Assembly: GCF_900107155.1 (NCBI RefSeq)
Contig: NZ_FNOX01000008.1
Location: 1-64,000 of the forward strand
Source: Pseudomonas salomonii
Lineage (GTDB): Bacteria > Pseudomonadota > Gammaproteobacteria > Pseudomonadales > Pseudomonadaceae
Direction of reading: 5' to 3'
DNA: 64,000 nt
Below the pieces are notes generated by a model. The model did no database searches. It was not told the origin of the DNA and saw nothing but the letters and a program-made list of their open reading frames with translations. Shown here one piece after another: positions 26,554-34,745 of the stretch. Made by a program: the position numbers and the translations under genes. The stretch's first letter is position 1, and each line of letters opens with the position of its first letter.

Positions 26554-27816
26554 ATGAGTCATAAAGCCCAATTCTCCCTCGCGACTTCTTATGTCGAGGC
26601 CAATGAGTCTTCATTGGCCACTCGCGTGGCGCCGCTGCTGATGCAGGGGTTTCCCGCCGCGCCGGAACACCGGGTAACGTGGAGCAACTGGATGCGCGCG
26701 CCCTTCAATCAATGGGGGTTTCGTCATCTGTCTCGACTGCGCCCCAGCATTGATGTGTCGGCGGGGCCAGGGCCTGCCGGTCAGCTTCAGGAGGCGCCGC
26801 GCGCGCTGGATCAGCTGTGTTTCGACAGTGAGAGTGGGCTGGGCATCCGTGTGATCGAGCACCTCGTCGCCAGCCAGACGGACGCCTTTTTGGTGATGCA
26901 GGGCGACACGGTGTTGTACGAGCGCTACTTCAACGGTCAGCGCGCCTGTGACCGGCACATCATGTTCTCGGTGACCAAGTCGCTGATCGGTACCTTGGGT
27001 GAACAGTTGGTGACGCGCGGCGTGCTCAAGCCCGAGCGGCCGGCCGCTTACTACGTGCCTGAACTGGCGGGCAGCGCATTTGGCGATGCGACGGTGCGCC
27101 AATTGTTCGATATGGCGGTGGGCATCGACTACAGCGAAGTGTATGACGACCCCAATTCAGAAAGCTCGCAGTACGGCTATGCCTGCGGCTTTCAACCCGC
27201 ACCGGCGCAGTACGCGCAGTTCGAATCGTTGTATCAGTACTTGCCATCCCTCAAGAAACGCGGCAGCCACGGGGGCTTTTTCCATTATGTGACGGCCACC
27301 ACGGAAGCCTTGGCGTGGGTCATGGAACGTGCCTCGGGCAAGGCCTGCAGTCAGATGCTGGAGGAGGTCTGGGGGCGCCTGGGGTGCGAGCGCGACGGCT
27401 ATTTCCTGGCCGATCCCTGGGGCCGTAACGTGGCCGGGGCGGGCTTGAGCGCCACTTTGAGAGACATGGCGCGTTTCGGTCGCCTGCTGGCCAACAACGG
27501 TCGCCACGACGGTGCTGAGTTGCTGTCGCCCGAGACGGTGGCCCGTATCACCGCCGGTGCGGACCCGGCGATCTACGCGCAAAATGCTGAGTTCTCCCGC
27601 TGGACGCCCGGTGCGTCCTATCGCAGCCAGTGGTACGTGTTCAACGACCACAGCCAAGCCCTGATGGCTGGGGGGATCCACGGCCAATACCTGTTTATCG
27701 ATAAGCCGTCCGGCGTGGTGATCGTCAAGCAATCGTCGCTCACCGATGCGGTCAGCCTGTTCGATAACGACAGCGTGCGCATGCTGCGCGCCATCGCCGC
27801 TCACTTGAGCCACTGA
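26554..27816 (+). CDS. Serine hydrolase of the beta-lactamase/6-aminohexanoate-dimer hydrolase (NylB-like) family
   Basis: A 420-residue penicillin-binding-type serine hydrolase. The nucleophile motif SxxK is SVTKS in HIMFSVTKSLIGTLGEQL (about residue 147), the tyrosine motif probably YVT in GFFHYVTATTEALAW (about 247), and the third motif lies in GGIHGQYLF (about 372). The MQGDTVLYERYFNG segment and RLGCERDGYFLADPWG are typical of the NylB group, which cleaves short amides and some esters. No signal peptide is visible, so it is probably cytoplasmic. It is followed by a porin and a polyamine-type binding protein on the same strand. The substrate is unknown; an amide such as a hydroxycinnamoyl amide is a guess from context. 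Confidence 0.85.
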   Translation: MSHKAQFSLATSYVEANESSLATRVAPLLMQGFPAAPEHRVTWSNWMRAPFNQWGFRHLSRLRPSIDVSAGPGPAGQLQEAPRALDQLCFDSESGLGIRVIEHLVASQTDAFLVMQGDTVLYERYFNGQRACDRHIMFSVTKSLIGTLGEQLVTRGVLKPERPAAYYVPELAGSAFGDATVRQLFDMAVGIDYSEVYDDPNSESSQYGYACGFQPAPAQYAQFESLYQYLPSLKKRGSHGGFFHYVTATTEALAWVMERASGKACSQMLEEVWGRLGCERDGYFLADPWGRNVAGAGLSATLRDMARFGRLLANNGRHDGAELLSPETVARITAGADPAIYAQNAEFSRWTPGASYRSQWYVFNDHSQALMAGGIHGQYLFIDKPSGVVIVKQSSLTDAVSLFDNDSVRMLRAIAAHLSH

Positions 27817-27905
27817 CCCACGCCAAAAAAATAAGAGTTTTGCGTTCTATTCACCTGGCTTGCCCAGGTGTTGGCGGCGCCCTGCGTCGCCATTGACTGC
27901 CCTGT

Positions 27906-27916
27906 AACAACAATAA
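27906..27916 (+). promoter_or_regulatory. Crc/Hfq-type CA motif ahead of porin gene
   Basis: AACAACAATAA (four consecutive AAn triplets) just upstream of the AGGAG ribosome site of the porin gene, matching the AAnAAnAA target of Hfq/Crc catabolite repression in Pseudomonas. Confidence 0.55.
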
Positions 27917-27933
27917 TTCCATAGGAGCTTCTT

Positions 27934-29271
27934 ATGGTATTCACCAAGCGTTTCTCTCGAGCGCTGTTGGCGGTCGGCTTACCCTTGACCACCCACTTTG
28001 CATGCGCGGGCTACACCTTTGAGGACGGCGATCTCAAGGGCGAAGTCAATCTCACGGCAGGAGGGGCGACGTTGTTTACCCGTGGCGTCAACTTCGGCAG
28101 CGGCCGGGTCGATGCGCGCAACGGTAAAAACGGCGGCGCCAGGATCAACTGGCAAGAGGTCTACGTAAAACCGGGGGTCAAACTCGAGTATGCGGTGCAA
28201 CCGGATTTCAGCCTGTTGGCGGGCGGTTCTCTGGTGGCGGCCAGCACCTTCGGCGATGGCGATGCGGGTGGCTTCAGCCGCAGCTCCGATGGCAAGGCCG
28301 CAGCCGAAGAACTCTATGGCGGTTTTCGCGCCGGGGAGTGGAAGCTCACCGCCGGCCGCCAGAACTACATGATCGGGACGGGGTTCATCGTCATGGATGG
28401 CAACCTCGACCAGTTCAAGGATGGCGCCTACTGGCTCGGCCCGCGAACCGCGTTCAAGGATTCGGCGATCCTCGCCTGGGACCATGGCGCACTGAAGTCC
28501 CAGGCCTTCACCTTGCGCACCGATGATGACTTGGGCGACTTCCGCATGACCGGCGTCAACCTCGATTACAACCTCGATGACCAGGTGACGCTCGGCGCCA
28601 TGGCCATGAAGGTCTATGCCCTTGGCCCCCGAGGCAGCACGCTCCCGCGCCGTCGGGACGGCATGCAGGTGTACAACCTGCGGGCGCTCAACGCCAAGGT
28701 GCCCGGCGTACAGGCGCTGACGCTGAATGCCGAGTACGCGCTGGAGCGCGGCAGCGGCGAGGGCGTCGACTACGATGCCAACGCCTGGTACGCCCAGGCC
28801 GACTACGCCTTCAGCACCGTGCCGCTGACGCCGATCCTCGGCTACCGCTACGCGAGCTTTTCCGGTGACGACAACCTCACCGACAACCGGCAAAAAGCCT
28901 GGGACCCACTGAGCAAAGGCTTCGTCGACTGGAGCACCTGGCTGGTCGGGGACGTGGTCGGCAACTACCTGTTGTTCAACAGCAACGAAAACGTCCAGCA
29001 GTTCTCCCTCAAGACCCACCTCAACGAAACCCTGACCCTCGGCGCGATTCACTACCAGTTCTGGCTGGATGAGAAAAACTACCTGGGCGCACCGGTCAGC
29101 GACCGGCGCTTTGCCGACGAAAGTGTGGTTTTCCTCGACTGGACACCCACGCCGTCGTTCTATACGTCGCTGTCCTACAACTGGGTCAAGCCACTGGCCG
29201 CCGCCAAACAGGTGTTCGGTAACGACCAGATGTTCAGTGCGCTGGAACTGTATTTCACCTACCGCTATTAA
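27934..29271 (+). CDS. Outer-membrane beta-barrel protein, probable substrate porin
   Basis: A 445-residue protein with a signal peptide (about 1-25, cleavage near HFACAG|YTF). A long series of amphipathic strands follows and the protein ends in the outer-membrane signature FTYRY (terminal aromatic). I recognise the general style of Pseudomonas DUF1302/alginate-export-like porins, not a named member. AGGAG precedes the ATG at 27934, and a CACCTGG/CCAGGTG hairpin lies at 27852-27870 in the gap. It sits between the serine hydrolase and the PotF-like protein, so it probably admits that system's substrate across the outer membrane. Confidence 0.8.
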   Translation: MVFTKRFSRALLAVGLPLTTHFACAGYTFEDGDLKGEVNLTAGGATLFTRGVNFGSGRVDARNGKNGGARINWQEVYVKPGVKLEYAVQPDFSLLAGGSLVAASTFGDGDAGGFSRSSDGKAAAEELYGGFRAGEWKLTAGRQNYMIGTGFIVMDGNLDQFKDGAYWLGPRTAFKDSAILAWDHGALKSQAFTLRTDDDLGDFRMTGVNLDYNLDDQVTLGAMAMKVYALGPRGSTLPRRRDGMQVYNLRALNAKVPGVQALTLNAEYALERGSGEGVDYDANAWYAQADYAFSTVPLTPILGYRYASFSGDDNLTDNRQKAWDPLSKGFVDWSTWLVGDVVGNYLLFNSNENVQQFSLKTHLNETLTLGAIHYQFWLDEKNYLGAPVSDRRFADESVVFLDWTPTPSFYTSLSYNWVKPLAAAKQVFGNDQMFSALELYFTYRY

Positions 29272-29311
29272 GTGCTGCGAGCCATCGCGGCCGCGCTGGA
29301 GTGTTTTGATC

Positions 29312-30415
29312 ATGAACAGATTTTTGCGTAACACCGTGCTGGGCACTGTCGCCTCGTTGCTCATCAGTGGTTTTTGCCTGGCTGAAGAACGCACCGTACG
29401 GATCTACAACTGGATCGAATACCTGCCACCCGAGGTGCTCAAGAGCTTCCAGGAGGAAACCGGCATTCGCCCGGTTTACGATGTGTTCGACACCGTCGAA
29501 ACCATGGAGTCCAAGCTGCTGACGGGCAACTCCGGGTATGACGTGGTGTTTCCCGGCTCCGCCAACCTGGGACGCTTGATCACGGCCGGGGCCGTGCAGC
29601 CGCTGGATCGCAAGCAGTTGCCAAACTGGCAGCACCTGGACCCGCTATTCATGCAAACCCTGGAAACCGCAGGTGACCCCGGCAATCGCTACGCCGTGCC
29701 TTACCTGTGGGGCACCACGCTGATCGGCTACAACGTCGACAAGGTGCGCAAAGCTCTCGGCCCTGACGTGCAGATGAACAGCTGGGACATCATCTTCAAG
29801 GAAGAAAACCTCGCCAAGCTCGCCAGTTGTGGCGTGGGTTTTCTCGACGCCGCCAACGAGATCCTGCCGATTGCCTTGCACTACAAGGGCCTCGACCCCA
29901 ATAGCCAGAAGCGCGAGGACTATGTACAAGCCCAGGCCCTGATGATGAAGATTCGCCCTTACGTCAGTTACTTCAACTCGTCGCGCTACGGCATGGACCT
30001 GGCCAACGGTGATATCTGTGTGGGCGTGGGCTGGTCCGGCGGTGTCGCACTGGCCACACGACTGGCAGATGCCGCTGGCAAGGGCGTCAAGGTCGAAATG
30101 GCACTGCCCAAGGAAGGCGCGCCGATGTGGTCGGACGTGATGACGATCCCGGCCAAGGCCCCCGATCTGGCGGAGGCCCATGCGTTCATCAATTACATCC
30201 TGCGCCCGGACGTGATTGCGCGCATCAGCAACAAGATCGGCTACCCCAACCCGAACAAGGACGCCACTGCGCTGGTGGACGCCAGCATCCGCAACGACCC
30301 GAACATGTATGTGCCGGACGAAGCGCGCAAGACCCTGTTCGCCCTGGAGCCGATCCCGGCTGCCGCGGAGCGCATTCGTACCCGCACCTGGACTGCCATC
30401 AAGAGCAACCGCTGA
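29312..30415 (+). CDS. PotF/SpuD-like periplasmic polyamine-type binding protein (orphan)
   Basis: A 367-residue substrate-binding protein with a signal peptide (MNRFLRNTVLGTVASLLISGFCLA). The family core is clear: VRIYNWIEYLPPEVL, ETGIRPVYDVFDT, YDVVFPGS, VPYLWGTTLIGYN, GVGFLDAANEILPIALHY and the closing WTAIKS. Ligand-contact positions differ from PotF/SpuD as I remember them: YNWSDY is YNWIEY, and the Asp of the GYSGD/GWAGD motif is Gly (GWSGG). The amine-binding site therefore looks altered. The ATG at 29312 follows GGAG. No ABC permease or ATPase lies nearby, so it must borrow a transporter or act as a sensor. Confidence 0.85.
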   Translation: MNRFLRNTVLGTVASLLISGFCLAEERTVRIYNWIEYLPPEVLKSFQEETGIRPVYDVFDTVETMESKLLTGNSGYDVVFPGSANLGRLITAGAVQPLDRKQLPNWQHLDPLFMQTLETAGDPGNRYAVPYLWGTTLIGYNVDKVRKALGPDVQMNSWDIIFKEENLAKLASCGVGFLDAANEILPIALHYKGLDPNSQKREDYVQAQALMMKIRPYVSYFNSSRYGMDLANGDICVGVGWSGGVALATRLADAAGKGVKVEMALPKEGAPMWSDVMTIPAKAPDLAEAHAFINYILRPDVIARISNKIGYPNPNKDATALVDASIRNDPNMYVPDEARKTLFALEPIPAAAERIRTRTWTAIKSNR

Positions 30416-30423
30416 TCAGTCTG

Positions 30424-30445
30424 GCCCGGTGCGTGCGCGCCGGGC
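30424..30445. terminator. Hairpin between convergent genes
   Basis: GCCCGG (30424-30429) pairs with CCGGGC (30440-30445) between the convergent binding-protein and tetR genes. There is no T-run, so termination is only suggested. Confidence 0.35.
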
Positions 30446-30461
30446 TCGACTCGGGAGGCAA

Positions 30462-31073
30462 TCAGGCCTGCATGCCGTAAAACACCAGCTCGGTGATGCG
30501 CCTGACCTGCAGGGAGTGCGCATCGATATCCGGGTGTTCCTGGTTCACCAGCCTGAACAGTTGCAGGTGCGAATAGTCATTCAACAGGAACGCGGCCAAT
30601 TCCACATCGAGTTGCGGGCGCAGCTTGCCGGCCCGTTGCAACTCGCGCAGCAGTTCGCTGATTTCAGCCCTGAGCGCATCGTTCATGGCCCGGTAGCCTT
30701 CGGGCAGTCCATTGCTGCCGCCGAACAGGATCAGCGGCAGCAGTTCACGCCACAGGCTGGGGTGCATGACTTCCAGGGCATAGCCCGTGAGCAGGCGTTC
30801 CAGGTGGCAGAGCGCTTCGACCGGGTCGTCTATTTGGTGGATCAGGCTGCGGGTGTCGCTGATAGCGCGTTGATCGGCGTGGTGCAGGATCTCCAGGATG
30901 ATTTCCTGCTTGTTGCCGAAGTACTTGAACACCGTCGGCGGCGATACCCCGGCCTGGCCGGCGATCTGTTCGATGGTGGTGTTCTGGAAACCCTGGCGCT
31001 CAAACAGTTCGACCGCGGCTTTACTGATAGCTTGCCGGCGCTCGGCTTTCTGACGTTCACGCAGTCCACTCAC
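30462..31073 (-). CDS. TetR-family repressor
   Basis: A 203-residue TetR protein with the N-terminal HTH (AAVELFERQGFQNTTIEQIAGQAGVSPPTVFKYFGNKQEII, residues about 19-58) and a helical ligand-binding C-terminal domain. The start is a GTG at 31073 with AAGGA six bases upstream; no ATG is available before the conserved region. It is convergent with the hydrolase-porin-binding protein group and downstream of the sigma54 activator. It is the likely local repressor of the former, perhaps through the inverted repeat at 26511-26533. An imperfect palindrome, TACTTAATTGGGTA at 31133-31146, lies upstream of its own start. Confidence 0.9.
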   Translation of the reverse strand: MSGLRERQKAERRQAISKAAVELFERQGFQNTTIEQIAGQAGVSPPTVFKYFGNKQEIILEILHHADQRAISDTRSLIHQIDDPVEALCHLERLLTGYALEVMHPSLWRELLPLILFGGSNGLPEGYRAMNDALRAEISELLRELQRAGKLRPQLDVELAAFLLNDYSHLQLFRLVNQEHPDIDAHSLQVRRITELVFYGMQA

Positions 31074-31090
31074 AGGAGATCCTTGTCACG

Positions 31091-31118
31091 AATAAAAAGA
31101 GGGGCGCGTGTCGGCCCC
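31091..31118 (-). terminator. Intrinsic terminator of the sigma54 activator gene
   Basis: On the minus strand GGGGC and GCCCC (31114-31118 and 31101-31105) pair around an eight-base loop and are followed by TCTTTTTATT (31091-31100). This separates the activator transcript from tetR. Confidence 0.7.
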
Positions 31119-31171
31119 ATACCCTTGCAAAATACTTAATTGGGTAAAGCTTTTAAAGCACTAATTGCCAT

Positions 31172-32926
31172 TCAAGGGGTTTGCCGCTGGTGCTTCTTCA
31201 TACGGTAAGCAAATTGAGCACGGCTGAGCCCCACGAGCCTGGCGGCCGCGGCCAGGTTGCCGGCGCTTTGTTGCAACGCTTCAGTGATCAGGCGCGATTC
31301 AAGGCCTTCGATGGAAACCCCCTGGTCAAACGGGGCGAGGGTATCCAGCAGCGTCGAGCGCGGCGCCTGCGCAGTATTTGACAGACCGCCCTGGTCGTCG
31401 AGGCCATAGGGCTCGGCGGGCATCGGTTCGTTGCGAAACAGATGCACCAGATCAATGGCCTGGCCTTCATCGCTGGCGATCAGGCCGCGTTCGATGAGGT
31501 TTTGCAGCTCGCGCACATTGCCCGCGAAGTCGTAGCGCAGCAACGTCTTCAGGGCGCGCATGGTCAGGCCTGCCGGGGTCCGGGCGTAGTCCTGGCAGAA
31601 GCGCGTCAGGAACGCATTGATCAACAGCGGGATGTCGTCCCGGCGTTCGCGCAGCGGGGGCAGGGCGATGGGGTAGACGTTCAGCCGGTAGAACAGGTCT
31701 TCGCGAAAGCTGCCGTCTGCCACCGCTTTACGCAGGTCGATATTGGTGGCGGCCACCACGCGCACATCCACCTTGATCCCGCGCACCCCGCCGACCCGTT
31801 CGATTTCCCGTTCCTGCAAGGCTCGCAGCAACTTGCTTTGCCCGGGCAGGCTGAGGCTGGTGATTTCATCCAGGAACAGGGTGCCGCCCTGGGCCCGTTC
31901 GAACCGCCCGGGGCGCGAGTGCGTCGCGCCGGTATAGGCGCCGCGTTCGACACCGAAGAGTTCGGCTTCCACCAGATTATCCGGGATGGCGGCGCAATTG
32001 AGTGCCACAAACGGGCTGTCATGGCGACGACTGAGCTGGTGCAGCTGGCGCGCAAACATCTCCTTGCCCACGCCGGACTCACCGCTGATCAGCACTGTCG
32101 CGGGCGTCAGTGCAACCCTTTGCAGCGCTTGCATCGCCGCGTTGAACGCGGCGCTGGCGCCCACCAATGGTTGCGGCTGGCGGGTTCCGCCACCGCTGGC
32201 TACGGGGCCTGCGAGCGTGGGGGTGGCAGGGCCAGTGACGGCCTGGGACACATTCAGGTAGCGCAGGTCCTGCTCGACATCACCCCATTGCTCGGCCGTC
32301 TTGCCGATCACGCGGCAACGGCGATGGCCCATGCCACGGCATTCCACTTCGCGGAAAATCACCATTTGCCCGAAGAGGCCGCTGACGAAGCCGATGGCGT
32401 AGCCGGTTTCGGTCCAGCACACCGGGTCCTGGCCGATGCCGTAGGCCCCTACATGTTCATCGGCTTCGCACGAGTGGTGCCAGAGAAATTCCCCTTCATA
32501 GAACCCCGAGTCGGCATCGAACTTAAAGTGCAGCGGTTCGACCTTGGTCATGCCTTCCAGGGTGTGCAAGTGGGTCCCGGCGCGAAACACCGCGGCGGCA
32601 TCGGCCTGTGGCCAGCGCTCGCGGATCAAGCGCGCATCCCGTGCGCCGGAGGCATAACCGGTGCGGGTGAACAGGCCTCGGGCCTGGTCCAGTCCCAGGC
32701 GCTCGATGACCTCGGCGCGCAGGGCGCCGAACGACGAACTGTGCAGCAACAACATGCGTTGATCGTTGAGCCAGATGCGCCCGTCTTCAGGGGAAAAGAA
32801 CAGGCAGTCGGCCAGTTCCGCTGTGGTGGGCGAGCTGCTGTCGCTGAGTTGGCGACTGTCGCCGCGCGGCGGGTAGGGCGCGGTGGCCACCCGGTCGTCG
32901 GGCAGCGCGCTGTGGGGATTAGTCAT
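31172..32926 (-). CDS. XylR/DmpR-type sigma54-dependent activator with V4R sensor
   Basis: A 584-residue enhancer-binding protein. The N-terminal aromatic-effector part (about 40-215) has the XylR_N fold (RIWLNDQRMLLLHSSSFGALRAEVIERLG) and a V4R domain (HHSCEADEHVGAYGIGQDPVCWTETGYAIGF, GMGHRRCRVIGK). The AAA+ domain (about 265-495) has Walker A GESGVGKE, the sigma54-contact loop GAYTGA (GAFTGA variant), and LFLDEITSLSL for Walker B. A Fis-type HTH ends the protein (AAARLVGLSRAQFAYRMKK). Such proteins bind phenolic ligands directly. It is divergent from the aldehyde dehydrogenase gene, whose upstream region carries a DmpR-like tandem site and a -24/-12 promoter, so coniferyl alcohol or a relative is the likely ligand. 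Confidence 0.93.
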   Translation of the reverse strand: MTNPHSALPDDRVATAPYPPRGDSRQLSDSSSPTTAELADCLFFSPEDGRIWLNDQRMLLLHSSSFGALRAEVIERLGLDQARGLFTRTGYASGARDARLIRERWPQADAAAVFRAGTHLHTLEGMTKVEPLHFKFDADSGFYEGEFLWHHSCEADEHVGAYGIGQDPVCWTETGYAIGFVSGLFGQMVIFREVECRGMGHRRCRVIGKTAEQWGDVEQDLRYLNVSQAVTGPATPTLAGPVASGGGTRQPQPLVGASAAFNAAMQALQRVALTPATVLISGESGVGKEMFARQLHQLSRRHDSPFVALNCAAIPDNLVEAELFGVERGAYTGATHSRPGRFERAQGGTLFLDEITSLSLPGQSKLLRALQEREIERVGGVRGIKVDVRVVAATNIDLRKAVADGSFREDLFYRLNVYPIALPPLRERRDDIPLLINAFLTRFCQDYARTPAGLTMRALKTLLRYDFAGNVRELQNLIERGLIASDEGQAIDLVHLFRNEPMPAEPYGLDDQGGLSNTAQAPRSTLLDTLAPFDQGVSIEGLESRLITEALQQSAGNLAAAARLVGLSRAQFAYRMKKHQRQTP

Positions 32927-32956
32927 TGTTATGCCCCTGCAAAGCGAGTGATCGAT

Positions 32957-33006
32957 ATGAGCAACTGCTCAGATAGTTATAAAACATAACCTTATCAATT
33001 GAACAA
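32957..33006 (+). promoter_or_regulatory. Tandem DmpR/XylR-like upstream activating sites
   Basis: Two palindromic sites resemble TTGATCAATTGATCAA: ATGAGCAACTGCTCAG at 32957-32972 (11 of 16) and CTTATCAATTGAACAA at 32991-33006 (13 of 16). Their centres are 34 bases apart, about three helical turns, and lie about 145 and 179 bases ahead of the predicted start site of the downstream sigma54 promoter. That is the geometry of XylR and DmpR promoters. Confidence 0.75.
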
Positions 33007-33116
33007 GTGGCAGAGCCTGGGTTTTTTGCGGGTGAACGCCCCAGGCGTGTGAACGCTGCGTGGCAGGCCTCGACCCAGAGCCCTCGCCGGTTTATGTATG
33101 CGCCATTGCGTACAAG

Positions 33117-33132
33117 CGGCACAGCCTTTGCT
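33117..33132 (+). promoter_or_regulatory. Sigma54 (-24/-12) promoter of the aldehyde dehydrogenase-calA genes
   Basis: CGGCACAGCCTTTGCT matches TGGCAC-N5-TTGCT in 10 of 11 fixed positions, with the required ten bases between GG (33118-33119) and GC (33130-33131). Transcription would start near 33143, about 55 bases before the ATG at 33197. Confidence 0.85.
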
Positions 33133-33196
33133 CAAGACTGGATGCGGCGTTTGCACCCTGTGCAGACGATGACAATTACAAGAACCGGAGTTGCCA

Positions 33197-34672
33197 ATGC
33201 CAGTGTCTGAGACCACCCCCTTTCTACAGCGGGCCATCGCGTCCGAATGCCTGTTCAACGGCGACTGGATTCCCGTGTCGGGGTCTGTGATTGACGTGAT
33301 TGAACCCGCCACCGGCGAACCCCTGATGCGCTGCGCCATGGCCAATGCGGCCGACATCGCCATCGCCTGTCGCAGCGCGGCCCTGGCGCAGCCGGCCTGG
33401 GCTGCGTTGGGCCCAAGGGAGCGCGCCGAGGTATTTCGCAAAGCGGCGGACCTGGCCCAGCGGTCCTTCGCCGAGCTGGCGCTGTACGTCGCCCGGGAAA
33501 CCGGGGGCGCGTTGTTCAAGGGCGAGCACGAAGTGCGTGAAGCGATTGTGCTGCTGCATCAGGCGGCGGGGCTGTTGTCCCAACCTCACGGGTTGGTGCT
33601 GCCCAGTGCTGCAGGCCGACTGTCCTATGCACGGCGCCAGCCCCACGGCGTGGTCGGGGTGATTTCACCGTTCAACTTCCCGCTGGTGCTGTCACTGCGT
33701 TCCGTGGCCCCGGCGCTGGCGGCGGGCAATGCAGTGGTGCTCAAACCCGACCCGCAGACCCCGGTCAGCGGGGGCTTTCTCATTGCCCGGCTGTTCGAAG
33801 AGGCGGGCTTGCCCAAGGGCCTGCTGCAGGTGTTGCCCGGCGCGGCGCCGGCGGGGGAAGCGCTGTGCCGCGATCCGAATGTGCGGATGATTGCGTTCAC
33901 CGGGTCCACGGCGGCGGGGCGCAAAGTCGCTGAAGTGGCCGGTCGACACCTGAAAAAGGTTGCGCTGGAGCTGGGCGGGAAGAACCCGCTGATCATTCTC
34001 GAAGACGCCGACCTCGACCTGGCCGCGAGCAATGCAGCCTGGGGCGCCTGGCTGCATCAGGGGCAAATCTGCATGGCGACCGGGCTGATTCTCGTGCATC
34101 AATCCATCGCCGAAAGCCTCACCCGCAAGCTGGTGGACAAGGCCCGGGCGCTCACTGTGGGCAATGCCGCACAGGGTGAAGCGGCGCTCGGCCCGTTGAT
34201 CAACCAAAGGCAACTGCAGCGCGTGCACGAGATCGTCACTGACAGCCTGCAGGCCGGCGCACGGCTGGAGGCGGGCGGCGACTATGACCGGTTGTTCTAC
34301 CAGCCCACCGTGCTCAGTGGTGTACGTCCGGGCATGCGCGCCTTTGAGGAAGAGCTGTTCGGCCCGGTGGCCACGGTGGTCAGTTTCTCCACCGACGAGG
34401 AAGCGATCGAGCTGGCCAACCGCACGGAGTACGGCCTCTCGGCCGCCATCATCTCGCCGTCGGTCGGGCGCGCCATGGCCATTGGTGAGCGGCTGGACTG
34501 CGGCCTGCTGCACATCAACGACCAGACCGTGGCCGACGAATGCATCAACCCGTTCGGCGGGCGCGGTGCCTCCGGCAACGGCGGCAGCGTCGGCGGGCCG
34601 GCCGACTGGGACGAATACAGCCAGTGGCAGTGGGTCACGGTGAAGAATACGCCGCCTGTCTATCCATTCTGA
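33197..34672 (+). CDS. Aldehyde dehydrogenase, probable coniferyl-aldehyde (aromatic aldehyde) dehydrogenase
   Basis: A 491-residue NAD(P)-dependent aldehyde dehydrogenase. The catalytic Cys is in GQICMATG, the general-base Glu in LELGGKNP, the cofactor loop in FTGSTAAGRK, and the N-terminal catalytic Asn in ISPFNFPLVL. The sequence resembles the benzaldehyde/vanillin dehydrogenase branch. It is followed by coniferyl-alcohol dehydrogenase and transcribed from a sigma54 promoter, so oxidation of coniferyl aldehyde to ferulate is the natural assignment (the CalB role). The sequence alone does not exclude benzaldehyde-type substrates. GGAG six bases before the ATG at 33197 fixes the start. Confidence 0.85.
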   Translation: MPVSETTPFLQRAIASECLFNGDWIPVSGSVIDVIEPATGEPLMRCAMANAADIAIACRSAALAQPAWAALGPRERAEVFRKAADLAQRSFAELALYVARETGGALFKGEHEVREAIVLLHQAAGLLSQPHGLVLPSAAGRLSYARRQPHGVVGVISPFNFPLVLSLRSVAPALAAGNAVVLKPDPQTPVSGGFLIARLFEEAGLPKGLLQVLPGAAPAGEALCRDPNVRMIAFTGSTAAGRKVAEVAGRHLKKVALELGGKNPLIILEDADLDLAASNAAWGAWLHQGQICMATGLILVHQSIAESLTRKLVDKARALTVGNAAQGEAALGPLINQRQLQRVHEIVTDSLQAGARLEAGGDYDRLFYQPTVLSGVRPGMRAFEEELFGPVATVVSFSTDEEAIELANRTEYGLSAAIISPSVGRAMAIGERLDCGLLHINDQTVADECINPFGGRGASGNGGSVGGPADWDEYSQWQWVTVKNTPPVYPF

Positions 34673-34745
34673 GCCGTGGCCGTTCTCGGCCCTGGCTCAT
34701 CGCTTTGATACACCCATGCCTATACAAAAATAAGAGGGCTTGAAC

